A DNA stretch of 64,000 bases from contig NZ_WUMO01000010.1 in assembly GCF_009826975.1 (NCBI RefSeq), positions 1-64,000 on the forward strand, in the 5' to 3' direction. Positions 43,958-53,332 of this stretch are shown piece after piece (positions within the stretch are counted from its first letter, which is position 1; every line of letters starts with the position of its first letter). The translations under genes were made by a program, and so were the position numbers. Origin of the DNA: Flavobacterium sp. HBTb2-11-1 (GTDB lineage Bacteria; Bacteroidota; Bacteroidia; Flavobacteriales; Flavobacteriaceae). Below the pieces are notes generated by a model. The model was not told the DNA's origin. It ran no database searches and worked only from the letters and a program-made list of their open reading frames with translations.

Positions 43958-44346
43958 GATTTCTGTGTATTTAAACATTATATGCTATTTAAAATTAGCT
44001 TTAAGCAAAAATTTTGTTTGTCTTAAAAGAAATTTTATTTACCTCAATAAAAAACAAATTGTAAATCACGTATGAAAATACTTCTGTTTTCAAAAAAGGT
44101 TCATTTATTAAGAATTTCTAACAGGCTAGGAATCATATATAACGTTCAGAATAGTGTTAAAAGATGGGAATTTTGTAAAGATTTTTGATTTAAATAAAAA
44201 AGGTCCCCATTATTTTTTTTATACATTTGAGATTTCCACATCATTTTTTAACAGACAATTTTGCAATTTGTTTAAGAAATAAGAAAAATTTTATATTTTA
44301 TTTTAAAATTAAGTGTTTTGATTTACAACCGATTTAGTTTTCCGAC
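43958..44346. other. 389-nt divergent control region
   Basis: Lies between the SDR gene and the phosphorelay operon. It holds an exact TACATTTG box (44222-44229) without a spaced TTG. A 38-codon ORF at 44071 looks like chance. No repeat family member is present, which is unusual for gaps of this size in the window. Confidence 0.45.
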
Positions 44347-45561
44347 ATGGTATTAATTGTAGACGATATAAGAGCGAATATTATCGCTCTAAAAAAGACA
44401 TTAGAGCTGCATAATATCGATGTTGATAGTGCTGAATCTGGAGAAGAGGCACTAAAAAAAATCCTTAAAACAGATTACTGTCTAATTATTATGGATGTTC
44501 AAATGCCTGGACTTGATGGCTTTGAAGTGGTAAAAATCCTTTCTGGAAATCAGCGTACCAAAGATATTCCCGTAATTTTTCTTTCGGCTCTTAATACCGA
44601 GAAAAAATATATTTTTAAAGGTTACGAAACAGGCGCTGTTGAGTATATTACAAAACCTGTAGACTCTGATTTGCTGATACTTAAAGTAAAAACTTTCCTT
44701 AAGATTTACGAGCAGCAGAACGAGCTTAAAGCTATGAAAGACCTGCTTTCTAAAGAAATCAAAATTAGAAAAGAAGCGCAAGACAATCTTGAAATTAAAA
44801 TTGCAGAAAGGACAAAAGAACTGGTTCAGAAAAATGAAGAACTAGAACTTCGAAATCATGAATTACAGCAGTTTTCTTGGGTGGTGTCGCACGATTTGAA
44901 TGAACCTATCCGTAAAATTCAAATTTTCATCAAAATAATAAAAGACCTTTACTTAAAAGCAGATGATAAAGCGGTAGATTATGTGGATCGAACGATAAAA
45001 TCTGCAGAAAGAATGCAAACTTTAATTACCGATCTTTTGGCTTATTCGAGACTTTCGGCACAGGTTAAACCCGAAAAAACAGATTTAAATGTTGTTTTGC
45101 AGGAAGTATTGGGGGATTTTGATTATTTGATCGAACGGAAAAATGCCATTATAAAAACCAATGAACTTCCAACGGTTGACAGTATTCCGAGTCAGATGCG
45201 CCAAGTGTTTCAAAATCTGATTGGAAATGCTTTGAAGTTTTCTGGAAATGAAGAAAAGCCGGTAATCGAAATCACTTCAGAAACCATTTTGGAGAAATCA
45301 ATAGAAAGTCCGACTTCTCCAGAAGGTAAATTTTGCAGAATAATAGTAAGAGACAACGGAATCGGTTTTGATGAAATGTATCTGGATCGAATTTTCATTA
45401 TCTTTCAAAGCCTAAACGACCGCCAAACCTATGAAGGAACTGGAATTGGATTGGCAATAGCGAAGAAAATCATAGAAAAACACAACGGATTAATCACTGC
45501 AAAAAGTAAACCGGGAGAAGGAGCAAGTTTTATCATTGTTCTTCCTTTAAAATACGAATAA
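44347..45561 (+). CDS. Receiver-histidine kinase fusion
   Basis: A 404-residue soluble protein. The N-terminal receiver (1-120) has D50 in IIMDVQMPGLDG and K in VEYITKPVD. A coiled coil (130-175, ERTKELVQKNEELELRNHELQQ) joins to HisKA with H182 in WVVSHDLNEPIRKIQ and an HATPase with NLIGNALKFSGN, DNGIGFDEMY and GTGIGLAIAKKIIE. It acts as a phosphorylation-controlled kinase, so it can sit midway in a relay. First gene of a five-gene operon ending in CheB. Confidence 0.93.
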   Translation: MVLIVDDIRANIIALKKTLELHNIDVDSAESGEEALKKILKTDYCLIIMDVQMPGLDGFEVVKILSGNQRTKDIPVIFLSALNTEKKYIFKGYETGAVEYITKPVDSDLLILKVKTFLKIYEQQNELKAMKDLLSKEIKIRKEAQDNLEIKIAERTKELVQKNEELELRNHELQQFSWVVSHDLNEPIRKIQIFIKIIKDLYLKADDKAVDYVDRTIKSAERMQTLITDLLAYSRLSAQVKPEKTDLNVVLQEVLGDFDYLIERKNAIIKTNELPTVDSIPSQMRQVFQNLIGNALKFSGNEEKPVIEITSETILEKSIESPTSPEGKFCRIIVRDNGIGFDEMYLDRIFIIFQSLNDRQTYEGTGIGLAIAKKIIEKHNGLITAKSKPGEGASFIIVLPLKYE

Positions 45562-45577
45562 AAATAACTTAGAATAT

Positions 45578-48500
45578 ATGAATGGTAATTTTAAAAGAAA
45601 TTTATTAATTAGTTCACTAGTATCACTGCTTGTACTTACTGTGAGTTCGGTTGCTTCTTTTATAAGTATTAAAAGTTTACTAAATAGTAATTTCTGGGTC
45701 AATCATACTCAAGATGTAATTTATAACCTAAACGAAGGTTCATCGATTATTACCGAAGCCCAAACCAGCATGAGGGGATATTTGCTTACAGGCGACGAAC
45801 AGTTTGTAGAGCGATTTAATGATGCTGAAAATAAATCAAATGAATATTTCGAAAAATTAGATGAACTCACATCCGACAATCCTTCGCAGAGAAAATTATT
45901 AGAAGAGTTGCGAACCAAACGTTCTGGTTTCTTTAAGTATTTAAACAATCAAATTGTAAAAAAACGTTTAAGCAAACAAACGCTTATTTTCGACCTGAAT
46001 GAAGGAAGGAAAATGATGAATGAGATAAGAGCAATCATCAGAAAAGTAGAAAATACAGAACAAAAGCTTTTAGAAGAACGCAATTTAAACTCAGAACGCT
46101 ACGGCAATTATAGTTTGATTTTAATCGTTGTTGCCTTTTTTATTGCTTTTCTTATTTCTATCGTTTTTATGATTAGAATTCTAAAAGATTACAACGAAAG
46201 ATCTTTGCTGCAGCATGAGTTGGAGAAAAAAGATAAAGAAACTGCTGAAAGGCTGGAAGTAATAAGCGGTATCGCATCTCAGATTTCTAGAGGAAATTAT
46301 GACGTTCAGATTGATGATAGAAAATCTGATACTTTGGGAGCTCTTGGAGTTTCTATTCATGAGATGAAAGATTCTTTAAAAAATTCTTTTGAATTATTAT
46401 CTCAAAAAGAATGGCTTCAGTCAGGAGTCGCAGCTTTGAATGACAAAATGCTGGGCGAAAAGACTATTCAGAAATTATCTAAGGATGTTATCGAATTTTT
46501 ATGCCAGTACACCAACAGCAGTGCTGGGGTTTTGTATGTTGTAGATGGAGAAGAAATGGCAATTTCTGGAGGTTATAGCTATATACCGAGTAAAAATAGA
46601 GAACGCATTAAAAAAGGTGAAGGTCTGATTGGTCAAGCAATTGTTTCGGGTAAAATGTTGGAATTAAAATCACTTTCGCCAGATAACATTCATATCAATT
46701 ATGCTTTAGGTGAAATTAAGCCTACTCATATTGTGGCGCTTCCGCTAATGGATTTTAAAGTAGAAGGTGCTGTTGAATTGGCGAGTATTTATGGTTTTTC
46801 TGTGCTGCAATTAGAGTTCCTGAATATGGTTGCCAATAATATCGGAATTGCTTTGAAAGCGACGCAAAACCGTAAAAGAGTTATGGAACTGCTGGAAGAA
46901 ACGAAATCTCAGGCAGAAGAATTGCAGATTCAGCATAGCGAATTGGAAGCGATAAATGCAGAATTAGAAGCTCAAACCGAAAAATTGCAAGCTTCGGAGG
47001 AAGAACTCCGCGTGCAACAGGAAGAGTTGGAGCAAACCAACGAAGAATTATCGGAAAGAAGCGTTCTGTTAGAAGAGAAAAATACAGAAATTCAGAAAAA
47101 ATCAGAAGCTTTAGAATTAACAACTCGTTACAAATCTGAGTTTTTGGCCAATATGTCTCATGAATTGAGAACACCGCTGAATTCAATTTTATTGTTGAGC
47201 CGTCTATTGTCTGAAAATAACAATAAAACGATGAACAATGAAGAAATCGAATTTGCAAAAGTAATTCAGAGTTCAGGAAACAGTTTGTTAGGATTAATTG
47301 ATGAAATTCTTGATTTATCTAAGATTGAAGCAGGTAAAATGGATCTGGAATTCTTAGATGTTTCGACCAAAGAAATTACAGATAACCTTCATAATCTGTT
47401 TTATATGGTGGCAAAAGAAAAGGGAATTAATTTTGAAATTATTGCCAAAGAAGCGCCAATCGTTATTAAAACAGACAAAATGCGTTTGGAGCAGATTTTG
47501 AAAAATTTGATTTCGAATGCCATTAAATTCACCGAAAAAGGAACTGTTTCTCTTGAAATCAAAGTAGATACAGACGATGATAAAATAATCTGCTTTATTG
47601 TAAAAGATACTGGAATCGGAATTCCGTTAGAAAAACAGCCTTTAATTTTCGAAGCTTTCCAGCAGGCAGACGGTTCGACTAAACGTAAATATGGCGGAAC
47701 TGGTCTAGGATTGTCTATTAGCCGTGAATTGGCTAAACTATTGAGAGGAGAAATTATCCTGCATAGTAAAGTCAATGAAGGTAGTACATTTACGTTGTGT
47801 CTTCCAGTTTTTGGATTCGCAATCAATAAAGTTACAGCAGATAAAATTCCGCATGTAGAAGAAGTCGAAGAAACTGCCGAAATCGAAGAGGTAAAACCAA
47901 AATATATCAGCGAAGTCGTTCCTGAAGAAATTGAAGACGACAGAGATTCAATTGTAGAAGGCGATAAAGTAATTCTGATTGTAGAAGACGACATAAGTTT
48001 TGCCAAATCATTACTGGCTTTTACGCAGAAAAAAGGATATAAAGGTGTAGTAGCAGTTAGAGGTGATTATGCCTTAAATTTTGCCTTAATCTACAAACCA
48101 ATTGGAATTTTATTGGATATCGAATTGCCAATAAAAAGTGGCTGGCAAGTTTTGGAAGAATTGAAAAATCATTCACAAACCAAGCACATTTCGGTGCACA
48201 TTATGTCATCGCACAAATTAAAACAGGAAAGTTTATTGAAAGGCGCCGTGGATTTCTTAGACAAACCTGTGGCTTTTGATAAAATTCCTGAAGTCTTTAT
48301 GCGTATCGAACACATCATAAACAAAGAATCTCAAAAGGTTTTAATTATTGAAGATAATCCGAAACACGCTAAGGCATTGGCTTATTTCTTGGAGACTTAT
48401 AGCATCAATTCTGAAATAAAAAGCGAAGTTTCGGCAGGTTTATCGGCTTTGAGCAAAGAAGATGTAGACTGCGTGATTCTAGATATGGGAATTCCAGACA

Positions 48501-49141
48501 AACAGGCTTATGAAATTTTAGACGGCGTAAAGAAAAGCCCAGGATTAGAAAATCTTCCAGTGATTGTCTTTACCGGAAAAAGTTTATCGATAAAAGAAGA
48601 ATTAAAAATCAGAAAGTACGCCGATTCGATTATTGTAAAAACGGCACATTCGTATCAAAGAATGCTCGATGAGGTTTCACTTTTCCTTCATTTGGTTGAA
48701 GAAAAGAAAGAAGGAAATAATAAAGAAAACTACAAAAAACTGAATTCGCTGAACAATATTCTGTTCGAGAAAAAAGTATTAATTGTAGATGATGATGTAC
48801 GAAATATATATTCGCTTTCAAAAGCTTTAGAAGCATTTAAAATGAATGTCATTACGGCTTTTGACGGAAAAGAAGCGATTAAAATTTTAGATGAAAATCC
48901 AGATACCGATGTGGTATTGCTGGATATGATGATGCCAAATATGGATGGTTATGAAACAGCAGAAAAGATAAGAAGCAACCCTAAATTTCTTAACTTAGCT
49001 GTAATAGCAGTAACGGCCAAAGCAATGACTGGCGATAGAGAGAAATGTATTAAGGCGGGAGCCTCAGATTATATTACAAAACCTGTAGATGTTGACCAGC
49101 TGTTATCATTGCTGCGAGTATGGCTTTATGATAAAATCTAA
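45578..49141 (+). CDS. CHASE3-HAMP-GAF hybrid kinase with three receivers
   Basis: A 1187-residue membrane kinase. TM1 at about 8-30, CHASE3 at 35-175 (SSIITEAQTSMRGYLLTGDEQFVERFND), TM2 at 180-203, HAMP, GAF at about 285-435, a long coiled coil (440-520), HisKA with H528 in NMSHELRTPLNS, HATPase with NLISNAIKFTEKG, then three receivers beginning ILIVEDDISFA, VLIIEDNPKHA and VLIVDDDVRNI. The middle receiver has the IIDMGIPDK-type site VILDMGIPDK. Very large hybrids of this order are typical of Bacteroidota and some cyanobacterial/myxobacterial relays. It gets signals from envelope and cytosol. Confidence 0.93.
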   Translation: MNGNFKRNLLISSLVSLLVLTVSSVASFISIKSLLNSNFWVNHTQDVIYNLNEGSSIITEAQTSMRGYLLTGDEQFVERFNDAENKSNEYFEKLDELTSDNPSQRKLLEELRTKRSGFFKYLNNQIVKKRLSKQTLIFDLNEGRKMMNEIRAIIRKVENTEQKLLEERNLNSERYGNYSLILIVVAFFIAFLISIVFMIRILKDYNERSLLQHELEKKDKETAERLEVISGIASQISRGNYDVQIDDRKSDTLGALGVSIHEMKDSLKNSFELLSQKEWLQSGVAALNDKMLGEKTIQKLSKDVIEFLCQYTNSSAGVLYVVDGEEMAISGGYSYIPSKNRERIKKGEGLIGQAIVSGKMLELKSLSPDNIHINYALGEIKPTHIVALPLMDFKVEGAVELASIYGFSVLQLEFLNMVANNIGIALKATQNRKRVMELLEETKSQAEELQIQHSELEAINAELEAQTEKLQASEEELRVQQEELEQTNEELSERSVLLEEKNTEIQKKSEALELTTRYKSEFLANMSHELRTPLNSILLLSRLLSENNNKTMNNEEIEFAKVIQSSGNSLLGLIDEILDLSKIEAGKMDLEFLDVSTKEITDNLHNLFYMVAKEKGINFEIIAKEAPIVIKTDKMRLEQILKNLISNAIKFTEKGTVSLEIKVDTDDDKIICFIVKDTGIGIPLEKQPLIFEAFQQADGSTKRKYGGTGLGLSISRELAKLLRGEIILHSKVNEGSTFTLCLPVFGFAINKVTADKIPHVEEVEETAEIEEVKPKYISEVVPEEIEDDRDSIVEGDKVILIVEDDISFAKSLLAFTQKKGYKGVVAVRGDYALNFALIYKPIGILLDIELPIKSGWQVLEELKNHSQTKHISVHIMSSHKLKQESLLKGAVDFLDKPVAFDKIPEVFMRIEHIINKESQKVLIIEDNPKHAKALAYFLETYSINSEIKSEVSAGLSALSKEDVDCVILDMGIPDKQAYEILDGVKKSPGLENLPVIVFTGKSLSIKEELKIRKYADSIIVKTAHSYQRMLDEVSLFLHLVEEKKEGNNKENYKKLNSLNNILFEKKVLIVDDDVRNIYSLSKALEAFKMNVITAFDGKEAIKILDENPDTDVVLLDMMMPNMDGYETAEKIRSNPKFLNLAVIAVTAKAMTGDREKCIKAGASDYITKPVDVDQLLSLLRVWLYDKI

Positions 49142-49158
49142 TCTTTAAAATGCTTTAA

Positions 49159-49536
49159 ATGGGAAAAAAACGTGTGTTGATTATAGATGATGATTCAAGA
49201 AATATTTTTGCTATGGTGAATACCTTAAAAGCAAAATCGTATGATTGTATCTCTTGTCTAAGTGCCGAAGAAGCATTAAGAATATTAAAAGAAGACTCAT
49301 CGATAGATGTCGTTTTGATAGATATGATGATGCCCGAAATGGATGGTTATGAGGCAATTCCGCTTATAAAAGCAATTCCATCACAAAAATCCACATTGGT
49401 GGTTGCCGTAACAGCGCAGGCAATGGCAGGAGATAAAGAAAAATGTTTACAAGCCGGAGCAGATGCTTATATCTCAAAACCTGTAGATGTTGATAAATTA
49501 CTTCAGATTTTGGGAGGAAATTTAAATGAATTATGA
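49159..49536 (+). CDS. Single-domain response regulator
   Basis: A 125-residue receiver with RVLIIDDDSRNIFAM, VVLIDMMMPEMDG (acceptor D) and AYISKPVDVDKL. It closely resembles the third receiver of the preceding hybrid kinase (IYSLSKAL.., VVLLDMMMPNMDGYE, ASDYITKPVDVDQLL), suggesting it arose by duplication of that domain. It overlaps the CheR gene by 4 nt. Probably a phosphate shuttle or sink of the operon. Confidence 0.92.
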   Translation: MGKKRVLIIDDDSRNIFAMVNTLKAKSYDCISCLSAEEALRILKEDSSIDVVLIDMMMPEMDGYEAIPLIKAIPSQKSTLVVAVTAQAMAGDKEKCLQAGADAYISKPVDVDKLLQILGGNLNEL

Positions 49537-50345
49537 TTGAAGATATTGAATTAGAAACTCTTATAAATGATGTTTACGAATATTACGGTTTTGATTTTGG
49601 AAGCTATTCCAGAGCCTCACTTAAAAGACGTGTAAGCCGTGTTTTCTATTTAGACGGATTTAAGCATTTTCATGATTTTTTGTCTAAAGTCCGTACTGAT
49701 CCCGAATATTGTAAAAGAATGATTGACGAAATTACGGTTAACGTAACCGAGATGTTTCGCGATCCATCATTTTATTTGACACTCAGAAAAGAAGTCCTTC
49801 CGCTATTAGGAACCAAACCTTTTATCCGTATTTGGCATGCAGGATGTTCTACAGGAGAAGAAGTCTATTCGATGGCTATTATGCTGAAAGAAGCTGGATT
49901 GCTGCATAAATCGATATTGTATGCCACAGACATAAATGCTTCGGTATTAGAAACAGCAAAAAGCGGTATCTTTCCATTACGAATGATAAAAGATTACGCT
50001 GATAATTATCGCGATGCTGGCGGACAGCAGGATTTTTCAGACTATTACATCGCCAATTACGGCTTTGCAAAATTTAATGAAAGTCTTTCTGAAAAAATGG
50101 TTTTTTCGCAACATAACTTAGTTTCAGACACTTCTTTCAATGAGTTTGATCTTATTTTGTGCCGCAATGTTTTAATTTATTTTGATAATAATCTGCAGAA
50201 AAGAGTCGTTAATTTATTTGATGACAGTCTCGCTGTTTTGGGTTTTTTGGCACTCGGAACAAAAGAAACGATAAAATATTCTATATCTCAGACCAAATAC
50301 AAACAATTTGCTAAAGAGAAAATATGGAGAAAAATAAAAGAATAA
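49533..50345 (+). CDS. cheR: CheR-type protein-glutamate methyltransferase
   Basis: A 270-residue SAM-dependent methyltransferase. The N-terminal helical domain has YGFDFGSYSRASLKRRVSR, and the catalytic domain has IRIWHAGCSTGEEVYSMAI (SAM site), ATDINASVLETAKSGI and LILCRNVLIYFDN. It methylates glutamates on a receptor-like protein. No chemoreceptor or CheA is encoded nearby; the CHASE3/coiled-coil kinase is a possible substrate. Overlaps both neighbours (4 nt with REC, 22 nt with CheB). Confidence 0.93.
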   Translation: MIEDIELETLINDVYEYYGFDFGSYSRASLKRRVSRVFYLDGFKHFHDFLSKVRTDPEYCKRMIDEITVNVTEMFRDPSFYLTLRKEVLPLLGTKPFIRIWHAGCSTGEEVYSMAIMLKEAGLLHKSILYATDINASVLETAKSGIFPLRMIKDYADNYRDAGGQQDFSDYYIANYGFAKFNESLSEKMVFSQHNLVSDTSFNEFDLILCRNVLIYFDNNLQKRVVNLFDDSLAVLGFLALGTKETIKYSISQTKYKQFAKEKIWRKIKE

Positions 50346-50923
50346 CAAATTGTAAAGTAGTAATAATTGGCGGCTCGGCAGGAAGTTTACAGGCATTATT
50401 GCAGATTTTGCCTTTTATAGAAAAACCAATTTCATTTGCGATTGTAATTGTGGTTCACAGAAAAAACTCAGACGAACAAACCTTAGAAAGTTTAATTGCT
50501 TTAAAATCTAAAATTACTGTAAAAGAAGTAGAAGATAAAGTAAAATTTGAATCTGGGTTTGTTTATATCGCACCTTCCAATTATCATTTATTGTTTGAGA
50601 AAAACGAAACGCTTTCATTAGATACATCAGAAAAAGTTAACTATAGCAGGCCAAGCATAGATGTCTCTTTTGAGTCTGCGGCAGAAATATATGGTGAACA
50701 TTTGATTGGAATATTACTTTCAGGTTCCAATTCAGATGGAACAATCGGATTGAGGGCAATCCAAGCTGCTGGCGGAATAAGTGTTGTTCAGAATCCACTT
50801 TCTGCTGAAATGCCTTTTATGCCCAATAATGCTATCTTGCATACAGTTCCTGACTTTGTTTTAAGCACTGAAGAAATTTTGGAATTTATAAAAGGAATAA
50901 ATCAAGAATCTGAAGAAGCTTGA
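50324..50923 (+). CDS. cheB: CheB-type methylesterase without receiver domain
   Basis: A 199-residue catalytic CheB domain. The triad residues are in VIIGGSAGSLQALLQ (Ser), VIVVHRKNSDEQ (His) and LLSGSNSDGTIGLRAIQAAGG (Asp). The usual N-terminal receiver is missing, so control must come from elsewhere, perhaps the separate REC protein two genes upstream. It reverses CheR methylation. Last gene of the phosphorelay operon. Confidence 0.92.
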   Translation: MEKNKRITNCKVVIIGGSAGSLQALLQILPFIEKPISFAIVIVVHRKNSDEQTLESLIALKSKITVKEVEDKVKFESGFVYIAPSNYHLLFEKNETLSLDTSEKVNYSRPSIDVSFESAAEIYGEHLIGILLSGSNSDGTIGLRAIQAAGGISVVQNPLSAEMPFMPNNAILHTVPDFVLSTEEILEFIKGINQESEEA

Positions 50924-50925
50924 AA

Positions 50926-51130
50926 TGTCACCCCTCTAGGGCTTTCCAAATACAGGTAAAATTATACTATAAATATTTAGCTTCTCCGAAGCTTTTAGTG
51001 AGTGTATTTAGTTTGAAATTATCGTTTTAAGATTTAGGGGTGATTTAGAATAAGTCCCAGAGGGATGAAATATTTATAGCAAATAATTAGAAGCACGATC
51101 AAAAGCTCCAGAGGAGCGAAATATATTTCG
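50926..51130. repeat. Repeat block (ctccagaggagc / cccagaggga family)
   Basis: It contains gtcacccctctagggctttc at 50928, agtcccagagggatgaaata at 51052 and aagctccagaggagcgaaat at 51103, with partly complementary pieces. A related palindrome is at 33746-33799. It separates two convergent units. Confidence 0.6.
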
Positions 51131-51144
51131 GTTTAAAAAATATA

Positions 51145-51906
51145 TTATTTCTCATCTTCAGGAAGAACCACTTTGTTGAGTTCAGCCTCTTTCTGAGCTC
51201 TTTTTTGTGCCGCTTTACCTTTTCCAATCGGAATTCCTGCTGTAACATACAAAGATCTGTTGAATTGATTGTTCGGGCCGTCACCTTTCATTACAGTAAC
51301 GAGTCCGTAATAATATTGAACAGTGACATTCAAACCGTTTCCAACATTCATATGATATCCAGCACCAAAAGCAAGTCCAGCATCTATAACATGAATCTGA
51401 TCTCTAATGTTTTTCTTGTAGACCACATCATCATTATTGATTTCGTTTTTAAACTCATCAAAGGCTTTGGCCAATAAACCAAATTGAGGTCCTGTTTTGA
51501 GGTAAATATTGTTTTTGAATTGATATTTAATTAAAATCGGAACATTAAAATAACGGATTTCACGATTCACATGACCGCCGGCAAAAGTGTTATCGAGATT
51601 TTCATCATTTAAAGAATACACTGGAATATCCTGAGCTCCCATAGGCGATTTTACAATTACGCCAGTATTGATCATCCAAGCTGGGTTTTTTCTAGATTTC
51701 AAATCAAAATAAAAGCCAAGATTAAAACCGGGGTTCAAAGCAGAGGAGCCCATATTAGAAATCGTAGAAAAATTAGCACCGCCCTCCAAACCAAATTCCA
51801 AAAACTCTGAATTGAGTTTATCTCCAAATATTAAGGAAATCAAGACTTGCGACTGCGCCGTAGTAATGCTAAAAAATGTGATAAGGATTAGAAAACCTTT
51901 TTTCAT
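51145..51906 (-). CDS. PorT-like outer-membrane beta-barrel protein
   Basis: A 253-residue exported protein, signal peptide MKKGFLILITFFSITTAQSQ. The mature part has LEGGANFSTISN and NPGFNLGFYFDLK, then YFNVPILIKYQFKNNIYLKTGPQFGLLAKA, the outer-membrane beta-barrel (PorT/OMP_b-brl) pattern of Bacteroidota. The C-terminus is charged (AAQKRAQKEAELNK). I start at 51906; earlier Mets would overlap the upstream gene. Likely in an operon with the gene at 51920. Role unknown. Confidence 0.8.
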   Translation of the reverse strand: MKKGFLILITFFSITTAQSQVLISLIFGDKLNSEFLEFGLEGGANFSTISNMGSSALNPGFNLGFYFDLKSRKNPAWMINTGVIVKSPMGAQDIPVYSLNDENLDNTFAGGHVNREIRYFNVPILIKYQFKNNIYLKTGPQFGLLAKAFDEFKNEINNDDVVYKKNIRDQIHVIDAGLAFGAGYHMNVGNGLNVTVQYYYGLVTVMKGDGPNNQFNRSLYVTAGIPIGKGKAAQKRAQKEAELNKVVLPEDEK

Positions 51907-51919
51907 ACAATTCATGAAT

Positions 51920-53041
51920 TTAAAGTCCAAAACGGTACTGAAGACTGCCCAGAACTTGTGTACGAGAGCCTAAGAAACCGCATTCTGCACGAAACATAAC
52001 ATGCTTGCTGAATTGATATTGAGACCCGATAATAAAGTTCCACATATCTTTAGGTCTTTTTTGAAGTGAATATTGAACAGATGAGTCTGAGGCTGTGCTC
52101 AATGCGCCGTCCAGAGTTGCCAAGAATGTTCCTGCTCTTTCTAAAGCCCTGTCGGCAGTATTATGTTTGGCAATATTAACCGGATTTTTTTGTTCAGGAG
52201 GAGTTAAACTATCCCACCAATTATCTACTTTTGTTTGATTTTCAGATACTTTTTGAAGCCCATTGTCCACTTTAGCCTGAGCACTGCTTAGATCAATAAA
52301 ATCAGATAAAGGTAAGTCTCCATTAGTGTCCCCAGAAATATGGACTCTGAAACCTCCAACCCAAATCGCTATATTTGTGTCTGGTTTGTTGAATTTAAAT
52401 GTTTTTCCTAATCTTGGGCCAAAAACATAAGAAAAAGCAGGTTTATCTAGCGAACTAATATCAGTCCAAGCCATATTCATATCCAGAGCCAGCCAGCCAC
52501 CGCCAATACCAATTGTTGGTGTCATACCAATACCAAAAGTAGTAGCATCAAAATTTGCTTTGGTGCTGAAATTTGCAATTTCAGACCAATTATTATCTGC
52601 GTCCGGAACCCAAATGCCAGCATTAATTTTAGTTGCCGTTTTGGCCTTTCCGAAAATTCCATAAATATTTAAAAAAGGAAGCAGCCATATATCTGGTCTT
52701 ATAGTAAGTGCCCCAGCTTCAACGGTTGATTTATCAAATCGTACAATTTCATCTAAGTTATATTGAGGGCCATGATTAAACCCAATATTTAAATCATTAA
52801 TGACAATTTCAGATTCCTGCCAGAAATAATTCACAGAAACTCCGGCAGAATAAGGAAGTTTATATCCCTTTTGAGCTACTTTTTCTCCCCAAATAGGAAG
52901 AGCGTAAGGATATTTTTCTGTTTTAAGACTGTCTTTTAACGGTTGATTTTTTTCTCCTACAATTTTATCGGTATAAACCTGTCCGAAAATTTGCATGCTG
53001 AAAAATAATAAAGAGGCTGATATTAGTGTATTACATTTCAT
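51920..53041 (-). CDS. Exported probable outer-membrane protein
   Basis: A 373-residue protein with signal peptide MKCNTLISASLLFFSMQIFGQ. The mature sequence alternates in a way that suggests beta strands (SAGVSVNYFWQESEIVINDLNIGFN, TTFGIGMTPTIGIGGGWLALDMNMAWTD) with an inserted helical part (about 245-310, VDNGLQKVSENQTKVDNWWDSL). It ends in an aromatic-like strand LGSLQYRFGL, as barrel proteins do. I recognise no named family. Monocistronic promoter at 53042-53330. Confidence 0.65.
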   Translation of the reverse strand: MKCNTLISASLLFFSMQIFGQVYTDKIVGEKNQPLKDSLKTEKYPYALPIWGEKVAQKGYKLPYSAGVSVNYFWQESEIVINDLNIGFNHGPQYNLDEIVRFDKSTVEAGALTIRPDIWLLPFLNIYGIFGKAKTATKINAGIWVPDADNNWSEIANFSTKANFDATTFGIGMTPTIGIGGGWLALDMNMAWTDISSLDKPAFSYVFGPRLGKTFKFNKPDTNIAIWVGGFRVHISGDTNGDLPLSDFIDLSSAQAKVDNGLQKVSENQTKVDNWWDSLTPPEQKNPVNIAKHNTADRALERAGTFLATLDGALSTASDSSVQYSLQKRPKDMWNFIIGSQYQFSKHVMFRAECGFLGSRTQVLGSLQYRFGL

Positions 53042-53332
53042 TGATTAGAATATTTAAAATTAATTAATTAAACTGCGAAAAATAAATGGTACTAATTGTG
53101 TAAAGAAATCTTTGTTATTTTTTTGGCTTATAGAAAATGATTTTTTAGGATTTAAAATTAGGGAACTTAAAGAATTGTTAAAATTATTGTTAAAGTTAAC
53201 GAAATTTTCTTACCTCGCACAAATTTTTTAGATAAAATAAAAAACTAATGAAATAATTTTCAGACCATTACTGAAGAGATTATTTTTAATTTTGACATTA
53301 ATATTTAACTGGAAAATTGTATTTTTACACCT
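53042..53332. other. 291-nt divergent gap before the metal-efflux operon
   Basis: AT-rich, no repeat families and no ORF. A TATTTTTA box at 53319-53326 lies just before the GTG at 53333. No metal-regulator-like palindrome is evident. Confidence 0.4.

Noticed and set aside
40912..44030. Block ctaaagctaattytaaa shared upstream of the PAS kinase and SDR genes
   Set aside because: Only two AT-rich copies with no common spacing to other elements; chance cannot be excluded.
43958..44060. Stress promoter motif before the SDR gene (TCTTTTAAGACA on the minus strand)
   Set aside because: The TRTAA core is degenerate and the distance to TAATTTTA is 25 nt rather than 21-22.
44071..44187. 38-codon ORF (MKILLFSKKVHLLRI) in the divergent control region
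   Set aside because: No family resemblance, no ribosome binding site or terminator; expected by chance.
44290..44335. Stress-like promoter before the REC-kinase (AAAATTTTATAT, 21 nt, TTGATTTA)
   Set aside because: Both boxes deviate at key positions, so I did not count it among the six.
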